Origin: Mycobacterium colombiense
GTDB taxonomy: Bacteria > Actinomycetota > Actinomycetes > Mycobacteriales > Mycobacteriaceae
Assembly: GCF_003284935.1 (NCBI RefSeq)
Contig: NZ_QMEV01000016.1
Span: 1 to 64,000 of the forward strand
Length of the DNA stretch: 64,000 bases
Reading direction: 5' to 3'
Every line of letters starts with the position of its first letter. Within the stretch, counting starts at the first letter, position 1. Under the pieces are notes generated by a model. The model searched no databases. It was not told the DNA's origin and saw only the letters and a list, made by a program, of their open reading frames with translations. The translations under genes and the position numbers were made by a program. Positions 48,529 to 57,007 of the stretch are shown one piece after another.

Positions 48529-50289
48529 TTAACGGGCTCCGCGGACCAGGCGGCCGGGGCGCGCCCCGGTGTCGACGTCGTTGCGGCGGGTCACCGTCCC
48601 GCTGACGATGGTCGCGGCATAGCCGCTGGCCCCCTGCAGGATTCGGTTTCCACCGGCGGGCAGGTCGAACGCCATCGCCGCCGGATGCAGTGTCAGCGCG
48701 TCCATGTCGATGACGTTGATGTCGGCCTTCTTGCCCGGTTCGATGGTGCCGCGGTCGGTGAGGCCAAACAGGTGCGCGGTGTCGCGCGATTGCTTACGGA
48801 TCACGTACTCCAGCGACAGCTTCTCGCCGCGGCGCCGGTCGCGCGCCCAGTGCGTGAGCAGGAACGTGGGGTAGGACGCGTCGCAGATCATCCCGCAGTG
48901 GGCGCCGCCGTCGGAAAGCCCGAGCACCCCGGCGGGGTGCAGCATCATCTCGCGGATCGCGTCGTGATTGCCGTCGGCATAGTTGAACAGCGGCAGCATC
49001 AGCATGTTGGTCGCGTTCGACTCCAGCATGAGGTCGTACAGCGTCGACAACGGGTCCTCGCCACGCGCCTGGGCGATGGCCGCGACCGTGCGGTCCGGCG
49101 TGGGCTCGTAGTCCGGCGGGTTGCCGAGCGCATACAGCCGTCCCAGCGAGTGCTGGACGAGGGCGAACATCCCGTCGAACAACAACGTGGGGTCGGGGGG
49201 AAGGTCGTCCTCGGACAGGATCGCCGCCTTCACGGCGGGGTCGGCCAGCCGCAAGGTGAGCTCGTCGCGGCTGCACTCGGCCTTCAACCGCCGATAGGTG
49301 GGCCGGTGACTGAACCCGTGGTGGCCTTGGAAGCCGATCATCATGCCGAAGGGACGCGCCGCGATCTGTGGGTAGAGGCGGGCGCCCGCGGCGTGTGCGT
49401 CCGCGGACAGGTCGAGCATCTCCCGCCACAGTTTCGGATCGGCGTCCACCTGGATCAGCGCGAAGGACACCGCCCGGTCGATCTCGCCGCTCAGCCGCCG
49501 CATCCAGTCCAATTCCTTTTTGGGTCCGATGATGTCCTCGCCCGCCGCGCCTTGCGGGGCCAGCTCGAACACCGCCTGACCGCCGGCCGCCATCGCGCGG
49601 CCGAGGCCGAAGAGCTCTTCCTCGGCGGCGAACGTGCCGGGCACCGGCTCGCCGTCCATCGCGCGGTGGCCCATCGTGCGCGACGTGGAAAAGCCGAGCG
49701 CCCCGGCCTCGATCGCCTCGCGAACCAGCCGCCCCATCGCCTCGATGTCCTCGGGGGTGGCCGGTTCGTTGCGCGCGCCCCGCTCACCCATGGCGTAGGC
49801 GCGCACGGCGCCGTGCGCGACCTGGCTGCCGACGTCGACGGCGAACTTCTGCTTGCCGACCGCGTCGAGGTACTCGGGGTAGGTCTCCCATCCCCAGGTG
49901 ATGCCCTCGGTGAGCGCGGTACCGGGAATGTCCTCGACGCCCTCCATCAGCTCGATCAGCCACTGCTCGGTGCCGGGCCGCACGGGCGCGAAGCCAACGC
50001 CGCAGTTGCCGGTGACGATCGTGGTCACGCCGTGGCCGCTGGAGGGTTCCAGCAGGCTGTCCCAGCTGACCTGGCCGTCGTAGTGGGTGTGGATGTCGAC
50101 GAAGCCGGGTGCCACCACATGCCCTGTCGCATCGATGGTTTCGGCCGCCTCCCCGCTCAGCGTGGGACCATCGGCGGAGCGCGGCACGACGTCGACGATC
50201 TTGCCGTCCTTGATGCCGATGTCAGCGAGATAGCGTTGCGCGCCCGTGCCGTCGACGACCGTGCCACCGATGATCTTCAGGTCGAACAT
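48529..50289 (-). CDS. N-acyl-D-amino-acid deacylase-type amidohydrolase
   Basis: The 586-residue product belongs to the D-aminoacylase branch of the amidohydrolase superfamily. Visible are the N-terminal urease-like beta segment ([21 protein letters not shown]), the metal-binding HTHYDGQ motif (about 67-73), GNCGVGFAP, a C-terminal [15 protein letters not shown] metal/catalytic Asp region and [15 protein letters not shown] closing the fold. Likely hydrolyses an N-acyl amino acid or related amide; the physiological substrate is unknown. A palindrome (50354-50370) lies in its promoter region. Probably forms an operon with the Rieske oxygenase. Confidence 0.9.
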   Translation of the reverse strand: MFDLKIIGGTVVDGTGAQRYLADIGIKDGKIVDVVPRSADGPTLSGEAAETIDATGHVVAPGFVDIHTHYDGQVSWDSLLEPSSGHGVTTIVTGNCGVGFAPVRPGTEQWLIELMEGVEDIPGTALTEGITWGWETYPEYLDAVGKQKFAVDVGSQVAHGAVRAYAMGERGARNEPATPEDIEAMGRLVREAIEAGALGFSTSRTMGHRAMDGEPVPGTFAAEEELFGLGRAMAAGGQAVFELAPQGAAGEDIIGPKKELDWMRRLSGEIDRAVSFALIQVDADPKLWREMLDLSADAHAAGARLYPQIAARPFGMMIGFQGHHGFSHRPTYRRLKAECSRDELTLRLADPAVKAAILSEDDLPPDPTLLFDGMFALVQHSLGRLYALGNPPDYEPTPDRTVAAIAQARGEDPLSTLYDLMLESNATNMLMLPLFNYADGNHDAIREMMLHPAGVLGLSDGGAHCGMICDASYPTFLLTHWARDRRRGEKLSLEYVIRKQSRDTAHLFGLTDRGTIEPGKKADINVIDMDALTLHPAAMAFDLPAGGNRILQGASGYAATIVSGTVTRRNDVDTGARPGRLVRGAR

Positions 50290-50353
50290 GAGACTCCCCT
50301 TCGCCGGGTCGCGGGCTGTCCCTGGCGGGCTGAGCGCACGGCACGCAGGATTT

Positions 50354-50370
50354 CGCTACGGTAGGTAGCG
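50354..50370. promoter_or_regulatory. Palindromic candidate operator upstream of the amidohydrolase gene
   Basis: CGCTAC-GGTAG-GTAGCG, a 6-bp inverted repeat with a 5-nt spacer, lies 65-81 nt upstream of the amidohydrolase ATG, inside the 131-nt gap to the phosphotransferase gene. Flanking TT and AA extend the symmetry imperfectly. The size and position fit a TetR-type operator; the regulator is not identified. Confidence 0.5.
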
Positions 50371-50420
50371 TAACTCGTGGCGCGGCGAAGGCAATAGCCT
50401 CGGCGGAATTGGCCCGGGCG

Positions 50421-51563
50421 TCATAGCGAGCCCTTCAGGGCGGCCACGGTTTCCAGATCATCGAGTGCCGCGACACCGCGCCGCAGCCCCTCCATGATGA
50501 TGTCTTCGGCCTGCATCCCGCCCATCCCCGCGGTGATCAGCGGGGCGACATACGCGTACAGCGCCGCCTGCCGAAACCGCAGCCACAGGTCGTCGCGATC
50601 CAGCTCGGGTCCGCCGGCGGCCATCAGCGCTCGGCGGTAGTGGTCGACGAGGTCGCGCTGGCTGGCCTGGCGATCCTCCGGCGTCAGGCTGGTGATCAGC
50701 GTGTAGGCCAGTTCGCGCGACGGGTGTCCGCGGCGCACCGCCTGCCAGTCCAGCAGGCCCGCCTTGCCGCCCAGGAAATACATGTTGCCGGGATGGGCAT
50801 CACCGTGCATGACGGTGTGCGGGGGAGTGTCGATCAGCGCGGCGACGGCGCGGTAGTTGTCGGCGATGAATGTGCCTTTGTCCACCGGGATAGTGGTGCG
50901 CTCGGCGAGGCGCTTGATGGAGGTGTGCATGAGCGAACCGGTCAGCAGCGAGGTGACGTCGCCCGACGGGGTGTACAACCAGCTCATCGGGCCGTGCCCG
51001 CCGCGCGGCAGGCGCCCCAAGAAGACGGCGTGCAGTTCGGCAAGCAGCTCGACGATCAGGCTCGCCTGGTCGGCCGACAGCGGGTGCAGGGTGTCGGGGA
51101 ACTCGCACGACTCGGCCGGCAGGTCCTCGAGGACCAGCAGGTACCGGCCGGTCCACGGGTCGAATGCCGTGCCGTAGCAGTAAGGGACGCCGATGACCTG
51201 CGGCGCGAGCTCCCGGTAGAAGCGCACCTCGGTGTGTCCGAGTCGTCCGAGTTCGCCGATCAGCCGGGTGGCGGCGGTCTGCGCCGCGACCTTGACGAAC
51301 ACCGAGTGGGGGACGTCCCTGCCGGTCAGCACCAGCCGGCCCCGCGAGGAGGTGCCGGAGTCGCGGCTCAGCACGCGGATCGAGCGAACGGTGGTCCCCA
51401 TGACCCGTGACAGGACGGCGGGGTCGATGTCCTCGACCGTCCGCGGCAGGCCGAAACGGCCTCCGACCACCGCGTCGGTGGCGACCCGCCCCGCGCCGAG
51501 ACCCAGGTGAGCGGCCAGGCCAAGGATGGAAAAGGCTTGTCCCACAGGAGTTTTCATGTCCAT
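50421..51563 (-). CDS. APH-like phosphotransferase (aminoglycoside phosphotransferase fold)
   Basis: The 380-residue product has a kinase-like fold: an N-lobe with HSVFVKVAAQT, the hinge region LLVLEDLPAES, the catalytic loop VMHGDAHPGNMYFL (about 250-263) and the metal-binding LLDWQAVRRGHPSREL. Members of this family phosphorylate small molecules or acyl-CoA-pathway substrates; true aminoglycoside resistance is not implied. ATG 51563 has AGGATGG just upstream; ATG 51557 is close behind. Located 95 nt downstream of the TetR gene on the same strand, with a strong palindrome between them. Confidence 0.88.
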   Translation of the reverse strand: MDMKTPVGQAFSILGLAAHLGLGAGRVATDAVVGGRFGLPRTVEDIDPAVLSRVMGTTVRSIRVLSRDSGTSSRGRLVLTGRDVPHSVFVKVAAQTAATRLIGELGRLGHTEVRFYRELAPQVIGVPYCYGTAFDPWTGRYLLVLEDLPAESCEFPDTLHPLSADQASLIVELLAELHAVFLGRLPRGGHGPMSWLYTPSGDVTSLLTGSLMHTSIKRLAERTTIPVDKGTFIADNYRAVAALIDTPPHTVMHGDAHPGNMYFLGGKAGLLDWQAVRRGHPSRELAYTLITSLTPEDRQASQRDLVDHYRRALMAAGGPELDRDDLWLRFRQAALYAYVAPLITAGMGGMQAEDIIMEGLRRGVAALDDLETVAALKGSL

Positions 51564-51643
51564 CCATCCTGATTTGCACGCCGCCGCAGTGCTGCGCTGT
51601 TAACACCAGCGGCGTCGGACAAAACCGATCGAACGTCTGGACA

Positions 51644-51669
51644 TCAGACAATATACGATTATTGTCTGA
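51644..51669. promoter_or_regulatory. Palindromic operator between tetR and the phosphotransferase gene
   Basis: TCAGACAAT-N8-ATTGTCTGA is a perfect 9-bp inverted repeat with an 8-nt AT-rich spacer. It covers the TetR stop codon (51661-51659) and lies about 80-106 nt upstream of the phosphotransferase start. No T-run follows, so an operator for the TetR protein is more likely than a terminator. Confidence 0.6.
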
Positions 51670-52279
51670 TCTGTGGCACCAAGGCCCTCACCACGAACTG
51701 CTCGACGAATTCTCGTTTGTCCGCGGCGGGGCGATATCGCCACGAAGGCGCCAGCAGAAACAGCGTCGCGGTGTGCAACCACTGGACGATCGACCGGAAA
51801 TCGATGTCGGCGTAGAGCAGCCCCGCCGCCTTCCACCGATCCAGCAGCGGTCCGTAATGCCGCAGCAGCAGCTCCACGATGGGTTCGGAACCCTTCTCGA
51901 GCGCCGAGGCCACCGCGGTGCTCTCGGCCGCGAACAACGCTTCGTTCAGCGCGTTGCCGTCCACCGATTCCACCCGGGCCAGCACCATCTCGGGCACCGA
52001 CCGAACGGGGTCGTCCGGGGCAGGCAGCGAGCGCACCAACTCAGCGAGCGCGGTGTCCACACGCGAGAGCATCAGGCCCAGCAGGACATCGTCACGGCCC
52101 GGGAAATATCGGTACACCGTCGACCGCGAGACCCCGGCCTCGTCGGCCACCTCGCCCATCCGGAACTGGGTGTTGCCGCGCCGGACGATGCAGCGGCCCG
52201 CGGCCTCCAGGATCCGTCGACGGGCCTCCTCGTCGTCGAGGATCGCGCGGTCGTCGCCCCAACGCCGGCTCGGTTCCAT
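51659..52279 (-). CDS. TetR-family transcriptional regulator
   Basis: ATG 52279 is chosen, giving 206 residues (MEPSRRWGDDRAILDDEEAR); an upstream frame to 52471 crosses the divergent promoter region and is unlikely. The N-terminal HTH is typical: ARRRILEAAGRCIVRRG then MGEVADEAGVSRSTVYRYFPGRDDVLL (about 22-65). The C-terminal ligand-binding domain is variable. It is divergent from the DUF7064/7065-like gene (124 nt apart) and upstream of the phosphotransferase gene, so it probably regulates both directions. A 9-bp inverted repeat flanks the divergent gap. Confidence 0.92.
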   Translation of the reverse strand: MEPSRRWGDDRAILDDEEARRRILEAAGRCIVRRGNTQFRMGEVADEAGVSRSTVYRYFPGRDDVLLGLMLSRVDTALAELVRSLPAPDDPVRSVPEMVLARVESVDGNALNEALFAAESTAVASALEKGSEPIVELLLRHYGPLLDRWKAAGLLYADIDFRSIVQWLHTATLFLLAPSWRYRPAADKREFVEQFVVRALVPQIRQ

Positions 52280-52301
52280 GGCGGCGATGTTACGGGATGC
52301 G

Positions 52302-52376
52302 TTGTGCTGCTTTGTTATCTGATGTGAGCAGAATCCGGCCCAGCGCGAACCGGTAACCAATTCTCCTGCAGCACAA
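52302..52376. repeat. Spaced 9-bp inverted repeat in divergent promoter region
   Basis: TTGTGCTGC at 52302-52310 is the exact reverse complement of GCAGCACAA at 52368-52376, separated by 57 nt, in the 124-nt gap between the divergent TetR and DUF7064/7065-like genes. It could be paired operator half-sites or chance; the long spacing makes direct palindrome binding unlikely. Confidence 0.3.
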
Positions 52377-52403
52377 GGTGTCAGCCAGCCAGAAAGGGCC
52401 ACG

Positions 52404-53540
52404 ATGGGGTATTCCGCGGCGGACGAGTCCTTCACCCACCAGCTTCCGACGACGTTCGACCAGGTGCACACATCCGATCCGACGTGGTCGGATCGGTGCT
52501 ACTTCTTCGCCGCGTCGCCCGACGGCACCATGCTGTTGGCCAGCGGCTACGGCAACAACCCGAACACCGCCAGCGGGTTGGGTTATGTCAAGGTCAGCCT
52601 CGCCGACGGGCGGCACTGGGACCTGCTGTCCGGGCGGCCGGTCTCGGGCGATGACCGCGGCGAGCTGCGCGCCGGGCCGATGCGCTGGACCTGCGTCGAG
52701 CCGCTGAAGAAGTGGCGATTGGACATCGAACCCAACAACTCTGGAATCGAATGGGAACTCTATTACGAACCCACCGCCCCGATGTGGGAGTTGTTGCCCA
52801 TGAAGGTGCATGGCAGGGCCGGCGAACTGCTCGCGGACATGTACCACATGAAAGAACCGGGGAAGTGGAGCGGTTGGGTGCAGATCGACGGGGAACGCGT
52901 CAGCGTCGACGGCTTCCACGGCGGTCGTGACCGCACCTTCGGGGTGCGGATCTCCGACAAGATCGACTTCTGGTTGTGGCTCGACGCCGGCTTCGACGAC
53001 CATGCCATCGAAGCGTGGATCATCGAATCTTCTGACGGCACGGTCAATTACGTCGACGGTGGCATCACGCACGCCGATGGGACGTTGTCGAAGCGATTCG
53101 TCAAGATCGAGCACGAGGTCGAATTCGACGGCGACCGCAAGCGACCCACCCGCGCGGTGCTCGTCTTCACCGACGAGGACGGAAATGCCCATCGGGTGAT
53201 CGCCGAGGCGCCGCACCTGGAGGTCAACGCCTATTACGGGCTGCCGATGGCCCATTGCCAGTACGAAGACTGGGGTGACGGTGCGTACTTCATCCATTTC
53301 GCTTGGGACAGCAGCGATTCCGACCAGCTAGCCGAGACCGAGGGTAAGTCGATGGCCCTGGACCAGCTGATGCGGTTCCAACGGGGCGGCGAGACCGGTT
53401 GGGGCATCTTCGAATTGCTGCTCGGCGGCCAGGGATATCACCGCTACCCCAACTGGGCGCCGATGGACATGTCCGCCTTCACCCAGGACAAGACCCCGGT
53501 CGATCGATTGCCCGCGGACGGCGCGGGGGTCCGGCAATGA
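52404..53540 (+). CDS. DUF7064/DUF7065-like protein, unknown
   Basis: The 378-residue product (ATG 52404, GAAAGGG upstream) is rich in Trp and aromatic residues and predicted all-beta, with SDRCYFFAASPDGTMLLASGYG, SVDGFHGGRDRTFGVR and FWLWLDAGFDDHAIEAWIIE segments typical of lipocalin-like, hydrophobic-ligand-binding proteins often annotated next to phosphotransferases in mycobacteria. Family naming is from memory. No signal peptide. The stop overlaps the following phosphotransferase start as ATGA, so the two act together. Confidence 0.8.
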   Translation: MGYSAADESFTHQLPTTFDQVHTSDPTWSDRCYFFAASPDGTMLLASGYGNNPNTASGLGYVKVSLADGRHWDLLSGRPVSGDDRGELRAGPMRWTCVEPLKKWRLDIEPNNSGIEWELYYEPTAPMWELLPMKVHGRAGELLADMYHMKEPGKWSGWVQIDGERVSVDGFHGGRDRTFGVRISDKIDFWLWLDAGFDDHAIEAWIIESSDGTVNYVDGGITHADGTLSKRFVKIEHEVEFDGDRKRPTRAVLVFTDEDGNAHRVIAEAPHLEVNAYYGLPMAHCQYEDWGDGAYFIHFAWDSSDSDQLAETEGKSMALDQLMRFQRGGETGWGIFELLLGGQGYHRYPNWAPMDMSAFTQDKTPVDRLPADGAGVRQ

Positions 53541-54619
53541 CGTTGAACGACGACTTGCAACAGCGGCTGGGCGGCTGGCTGCGCACGCAGGTGCGCGAGG
53601 CCGACGACGTCCGTGTCGAGGGCATCGACCGGGTGAGCTTCGGACACTCGGCCGAGATGATGACGCTGCGCGTCGTCACCCGCAGCGGCAGTCGACACGA
53701 CCACCAGGACGTGGTGCTGCGGCTGCGCCCGCAACCACCGGCGCTGCTGGAGCCCTACGACCTCGCGCGCCAGTTCAGGATTCTGCGGGTCTTGGCCGAT
53801 ACCCCCGTCCGCGTACCGCGGACGCTGTGGCTCGAGCCCACCGGCGACATCCTCGGCAGGCCGTTCTTCGTCATGGAACGCGCCGACGGCGACGTCTACG
53901 AGATGGAACCGCCGGCCGTCGCCGACCAGACCGTGGTGCGCATGTGTCAGAGCATGGTCGAGCAACTGGCCGCGATTCACACGGTCGACCTCAGCAGGAC
54001 CGGGCTGGACACCCTCGACGACGGCGCCGACCATCTGGACCGCGAGCTCGCCCGGTGGGCCGCGGAAATGAACCGGGTCAAGCGCGACCGCCTGCCGGCC
54101 CTCGAGCGCCTACACGACGCCTTGATCACCACCAAGCCGACGCCGTATCCGAAGGTCACGCTGGTGCACGGCGACGCCAAACCGGGCAACTTCGCCTTCA
54201 CCGGCGGCGAAGTCAGCGCGGTGTTCGATTGGGAGATGACGACCGTCGGTGATCCGCTGACCGACATCGGATGGCTCGAAATGTTGTGGATGCAGCCGGT
54301 CGGGATCACCAGCCACCCCGCGGCCCTTTCCATCGACGCCCTGCTCGCGCACTACGAGGCGGCCAGCGGGATCAGGGTCACCAACCGGCCCTGGTATCGG
54401 GCGTTCAACGCGTTCAAGATGGCCGTCATCTGCCTCATCGGCGCGATGCTCATCGAGGACGGCCACAGTGACGACCAGAAGCTCGTGCTGGCCGCGTACG
54501 GCACCTCGTTGCTGACCGGCGCCGGGCTCACCGACCTGGGAATCGGCGAATCCCTCGACGACGGCCCGGTGCTGCCGCGGGACGAACGCATCCAGCAGGT
54601 GCTGGCGCAGGCCGTCTGA
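53537..54619 (+). CDS. APH-like phosphotransferase
   Basis: ATG 53537 overlaps the upstream stop (ATGA) and gives 360 residues, MTLNDDLQQRLGGWLRTQVRE. N-lobe LRLRPQPPALLEPYDLARQFRILRVL, hinge FFVMERADGDVYEM, catalytic loop LVHGDAKPGNFAFTGG (about 210-224) and metal motif VFDWEMTTVGDPLTDIGW are intact. This is the branch related to the ACAD10/11 N-terminal kinase, which phosphorylates 4-hydroxyacyl-CoAs. The substrate here is unknown, but a lipid-catabolic role is plausible. Ends head-to-head (zero gap) with the RsbW-like gene on the other strand. Confidence 0.9.
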   Translation: MTLNDDLQQRLGGWLRTQVREADDVRVEGIDRVSFGHSAEMMTLRVVTRSGSRHDHQDVVLRLRPQPPALLEPYDLARQFRILRVLADTPVRVPRTLWLEPTGDILGRPFFVMERADGDVYEMEPPAVADQTVVRMCQSMVEQLAAIHTVDLSRTGLDTLDDGADHLDRELARWAAEMNRVKRDRLPALERLHDALITTKPTPYPKVTLVHGDAKPGNFAFTGGEVSAVFDWEMTTVGDPLTDIGWLEMLWMQPVGITSHPAALSIDALLAHYEAASGIRVTNRPWYRAFNAFKMAVICLIGAMLIEDGHSDDQKLVLAAYGTSLLTGAGLTDLGIGESLDDGPVLPRDERIQQVLAQAV

Positions 54620-55126
54620 TCAGGCGCTACAGCCGGGCCCGGCGACGTCGTTCCAGGTCAACGTCACGCGAGTGCCCTGCGGCGTGCGATCGATGACCAC
54701 GTCGTCGGCGAGCACCTCCATCAGCGGGATGCCGCGCCCGCGCATCTGCTGTTGGCGCTGCACCGGCACCTTCTGTCGCCAACGGCCGCGGTCGTCGACG
54801 GTCACCGCGAGGGTGTCCGCATCCGCGTCGTAGGCCGCCCGCACGTCGACCGTGCCGCGCTCGGCGGCGTCGACGTAGGCGTATTCCGCGGCGTTGGCGA
54901 TCGCCTCGTTCACCGCCAGCAGCAGATCGCTGAACCGGTCGTCGTCAAGCGAGAAATGCCGTTCGAGCCACACCGCGAATTCGGCGCGGGCGCGGGCGGC
55001 GCTGCGCGCATCGGCGGCGACACGCGTGCGAATGAAGCGGGATCTGTCATCGATGTGCGACACGTTCTGCGGCTGGTCAGAGCGTCCCGTCGTTCCGAGT
55101 TGCGTCGTCACCCTGTCGACACTCAC
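54620..55126 (-). CDS. RsbW-like anti-sigma factor/serine-protein kinase
   Basis: The 168-residue product has a GHKL-type HATPase domain: N-box NEAIANAAEYAY (about 93-104), a VDDRGRWRQ G1-like motif and GRGIPLMEVLADD. Such proteins bind sigma factors (SigF/SigB type) and phosphorylate STAS-domain antagonists. ATG 55126 overlaps the stop of the STAS gene (ATGA), giving a tight partner-switching pair. No sigma factor gene is adjacent, so its target lies elsewhere. The G1 motif is DDRGRW rather than the classic DxGxG, which could alter activity. Confidence 0.88.
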   Translation of the reverse strand: MSVDRVTTQLGTTGRSDQPQNVSHIDDRSRFIRTRVAADARSAARARAEFAVWLERHFSLDDDRFSDLLLAVNEAIANAAEYAYVDAAERGTVDVRAAYDADADTLAVTVDDRGRWRQKVPVQRQQQMRGRGIPLMEVLADDVVIDRTPQGTRVTLTWNDVAGPGCSA

Positions 55127-55500
55127 TCACCCGAGATGCCGCTCAGCGCTCCGTCCAGGCTGCTGTAGAGCGAGAGCACGCTGTCGATTCCCATGAGTTT
55201 GATCGGCCTGCTGGTGGCCGAGCCGTTGGCGACCACCGCGAATTGCGTCGGCGGCTCGAGCTCGGCCTGCGCGGTCACCAGGACGGTCATCCCGGCCGAC
55301 GCCAGAAAACCGACTTTGGACAGATCCACGATCAAGGCCGCGGGCTTGGTGGCCAGCGCCGTCTGGATGGCATCGGCCAGCAGCGGCGAGCTGAGCATGT
55401 CGACTTCGCCGGACACGGTGAGCACCACCGCCTGGTCCACCTGGTGTTTGCCCACTTCAAAAGCGGTCGGATCGACTAAATCGCCGGTTAGTTCGCCCAT
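55123..55500 (-). CDS. STAS-domain anti-sigma factor antagonist
   Basis: The 125-residue product is one STAS domain: VVLTVSGEVDMLSSPLLADAI, then LIVDLSKVGFLASAGMTVLV with the Ser of LASAG in the phosphorylatable position. Unphosphorylated it would sequester the partner RsbW-like kinase. It resembles mycobacterial RsfA/RsfB-type SigF regulators. A SigF-like promoter sequence lies about 60 nt upstream. Co-transcribed with the RsbW-like gene downstream. Confidence 0.9.
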   Translation of the reverse strand: MGELTGDLVDPTAFEVGKHQVDQAVVLTVSGEVDMLSSPLLADAIQTALATKPAALIVDLSKVGFLASAGMTVLVTAQAELEPPTQFAVVANGSATSRPIKLMGIDSVLSLYSSLDGALSGISGE

Positions 55501-55858
55501 GGTCTATCACTCACATTCGGTCCCCGACGGGACGCCGCTAGCTTTCAAAACAGCCACTGCCGTATCCGGGGGCTGTTTATTCAACCCCGCGGGAACACGC
55601 TTGCCTACGGAGGAAACGCACTCCGTCGATCTGCGCTGGTAAATGCAGATACAGCTACAAGTGTTTAGCCAATGGTAGGACACGCGGCGTACCACGCTCA
55701 AAACGCTGAACGATTTCGGGCGCCCCGACGTAGTCCGGATGTGCGTGACGGCCAGCCTAGAAGTTGCACGGGGCATCGGCCCGTGCGTGAATTGCTTCCA
55801 TCCGCTTCGCCCTCGGCCCGGCGGGCGTGGCCTGCGGAAATGGGAAGGACGGTGGGAC
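55501..55858. promoter_or_regulatory. Divergent intergenic region, STAS gene/catalase-like gene
   Basis: A 358-nt gap without a supported gene. On the minus strand a SigF-type candidate promoter for the STAS gene is present: GGTTGA (55586-55581) and GGATAC (55567-55562), 15 nt between GGTT and GGATAC plus two bases, versus the mycobacterial SigF pattern GGTT-N15-17-GGGTA. The plus-strand promoter of the catalase-like gene was not identified. The first part is less GC-rich, as expected for regulatory DNA. Confidence 0.4.
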
Positions 55859-57007
55859 GTGGAGCCCGGTGAGCGCGGCGGCGAACCCCATCGGGGTGAG
55901 CGGCCCGACGATCCCGGAGAAAGCCCGCCCACGGCGTCGAATGCCGGCGCGCTGAACCGGCGGCGCGCGCTGCTCGGCATGGGCGCGGTAGCCGGCGTCG
56001 CCGCGGTCGACGTGGGTGGCTTCGCCTATGCCGGTGCCTGGCTACGGCCCCGCGCGCTGACCCCGCCCCGCTTCACCGATCGCTTCGAGCACGTCTACGG
56101 CCGTCACGACGGGTTCCGGCGCAACCACGCCAAGGGCGTCAGCGCCAGCGGCACGTTCGTCAGCACCGGGGCGGCCGCGGCGATCTGCCGGGCCGACGTC
56201 TTCGGGCGCGGCACCGTTCCCCTGATCGGCCGCTTCTCGCTGTCCGGTGGGCTGCCCGACCAGGCCGACAAGCCCGACACCGTCCGCGGGTTGGGGCTGC
56301 TGTTCGACGGGCCCGACGGGCGGCAATGGCGCACCGCGATGATCAACCTCCCGGTGTTCCCGGACCGCACCCCGCAGGGGTTTTACGACCGGTTGCTGGC
56401 GTCCAAACCGCTCCCCGGCACGGGCAAGCCCGACCCGCAGCAGATGGCCGCGTTCCTGCAGCGCCACCCCGAGACCGCCGCGGCCATGCGGATCATCAAG
56501 CAGGCGCCGCCGAGCACGGGATTCGCCGACAGCGCCTTCCATGCGCTGAACGCGTTCCGATTCACCAACCGCTCCGGCGCGACGGTGCCGGTGCGCTGGT
56601 CCGCTATTCCCCAGCAAGGCGCCGAGGCGCTTTCTCCCTCAGGGCCGCCGGCCAAGGACTACCTGTTCGACGCCCTCATCCGCACGTTGGCGCGCACCCC
56701 TTTGACGTGGCGGCTGGTACTCACCGTCGGCGAGCCGGGGGATCCGACCAACGACGCCACTAAACCGTGGCCCTCGGGACGGCGCACCATCGACGCCGGC
56801 ACCATCACCATCTCCGCGGTTCAGACGGAGGACGCCGGCAACGCGCGCGACATCAACTTCGACCCGCTGGTGCTGCCCGACGGCATCACCGCCTCCGACG
56901 ACCCGCTGCTCGCTGCGCGCTCGGCGGTGTACGCCCGTTCATTCAGTCGCCGCGCCGAGGAGCCCAAAACGCCCAGCGCGGTCGGCGTCGAGGCGGTCCG
57001 CCAATGA
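55859..57007 (+). CDS. Catalase-related peroxidase, Tat-exported
   Basis: GTG 55859 is the chosen start (382 residues); frames from 55739 add poorly conserved sequence. An RR motif and hydrophobic stretch (NRRRALLGMGAVAGVAAVDVGGFAYAG, about 32-60) indicate a Tat signal or anchor. The catalase-fold domain follows with HAKGVSASGTFVST (distal His), LRGLGLLFDG-type segment (VRGLGLLFDGPDG), NLPVFPDRTPQGFY and the proximal heme ligand Tyr in ARSAVYARSFSRR. The short length fits the SrpA-like catalase-related peroxidases, which use peroxide but have little catalase activity. Overlaps the cytochrome b561 gene by 4 nt. Confidence 0.88.
   Translation: MEPGERGGEPHRGERPDDPGESPPTASNAGALNRRRALLGMGAVAGVAAVDVGGFAYAGAWLRPRALTPPRFTDRFEHVYGRHDGFRRNHAKGVSASGTFVSTGAAAAICRADVFGRGTVPLIGRFSLSGGLPDQADKPDTVRGLGLLFDGPDGRQWRTAMINLPVFPDRTPQGFYDRLLASKPLPGTGKPDPQQMAAFLQRHPETAAAMRIIKQAPPSTGFADSAFHALNAFRFTNRSGATVPVRWSAIPQQGAEALSPSGPPAKDYLFDALIRTLARTPLTWRLVLTVGEPGDPTNDATKPWPSGRRTIDAGTITISAVQTEDAGNARDINFDPLVLPDGITASDDPLLAARSAVYARSFSRRAEEPKTPSAVGVEAVRQ

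Noticed and set aside
48172..50364. 730-codon plus-strand frame opposite the amidohydrolase
   Set aside because: Antisense shadow of a well-supported amidohydrolase gene; composition is Arg/Gly/Val-rich and no motif is visible.
50421..54619. The two APH-like genes as antibiotic-resistance genes
   Set aside because: They belong to broad kinase-like families common in mycobacteria, linked to TetR and lipid-type genes; nothing ties them to aminoglycoside substrates.
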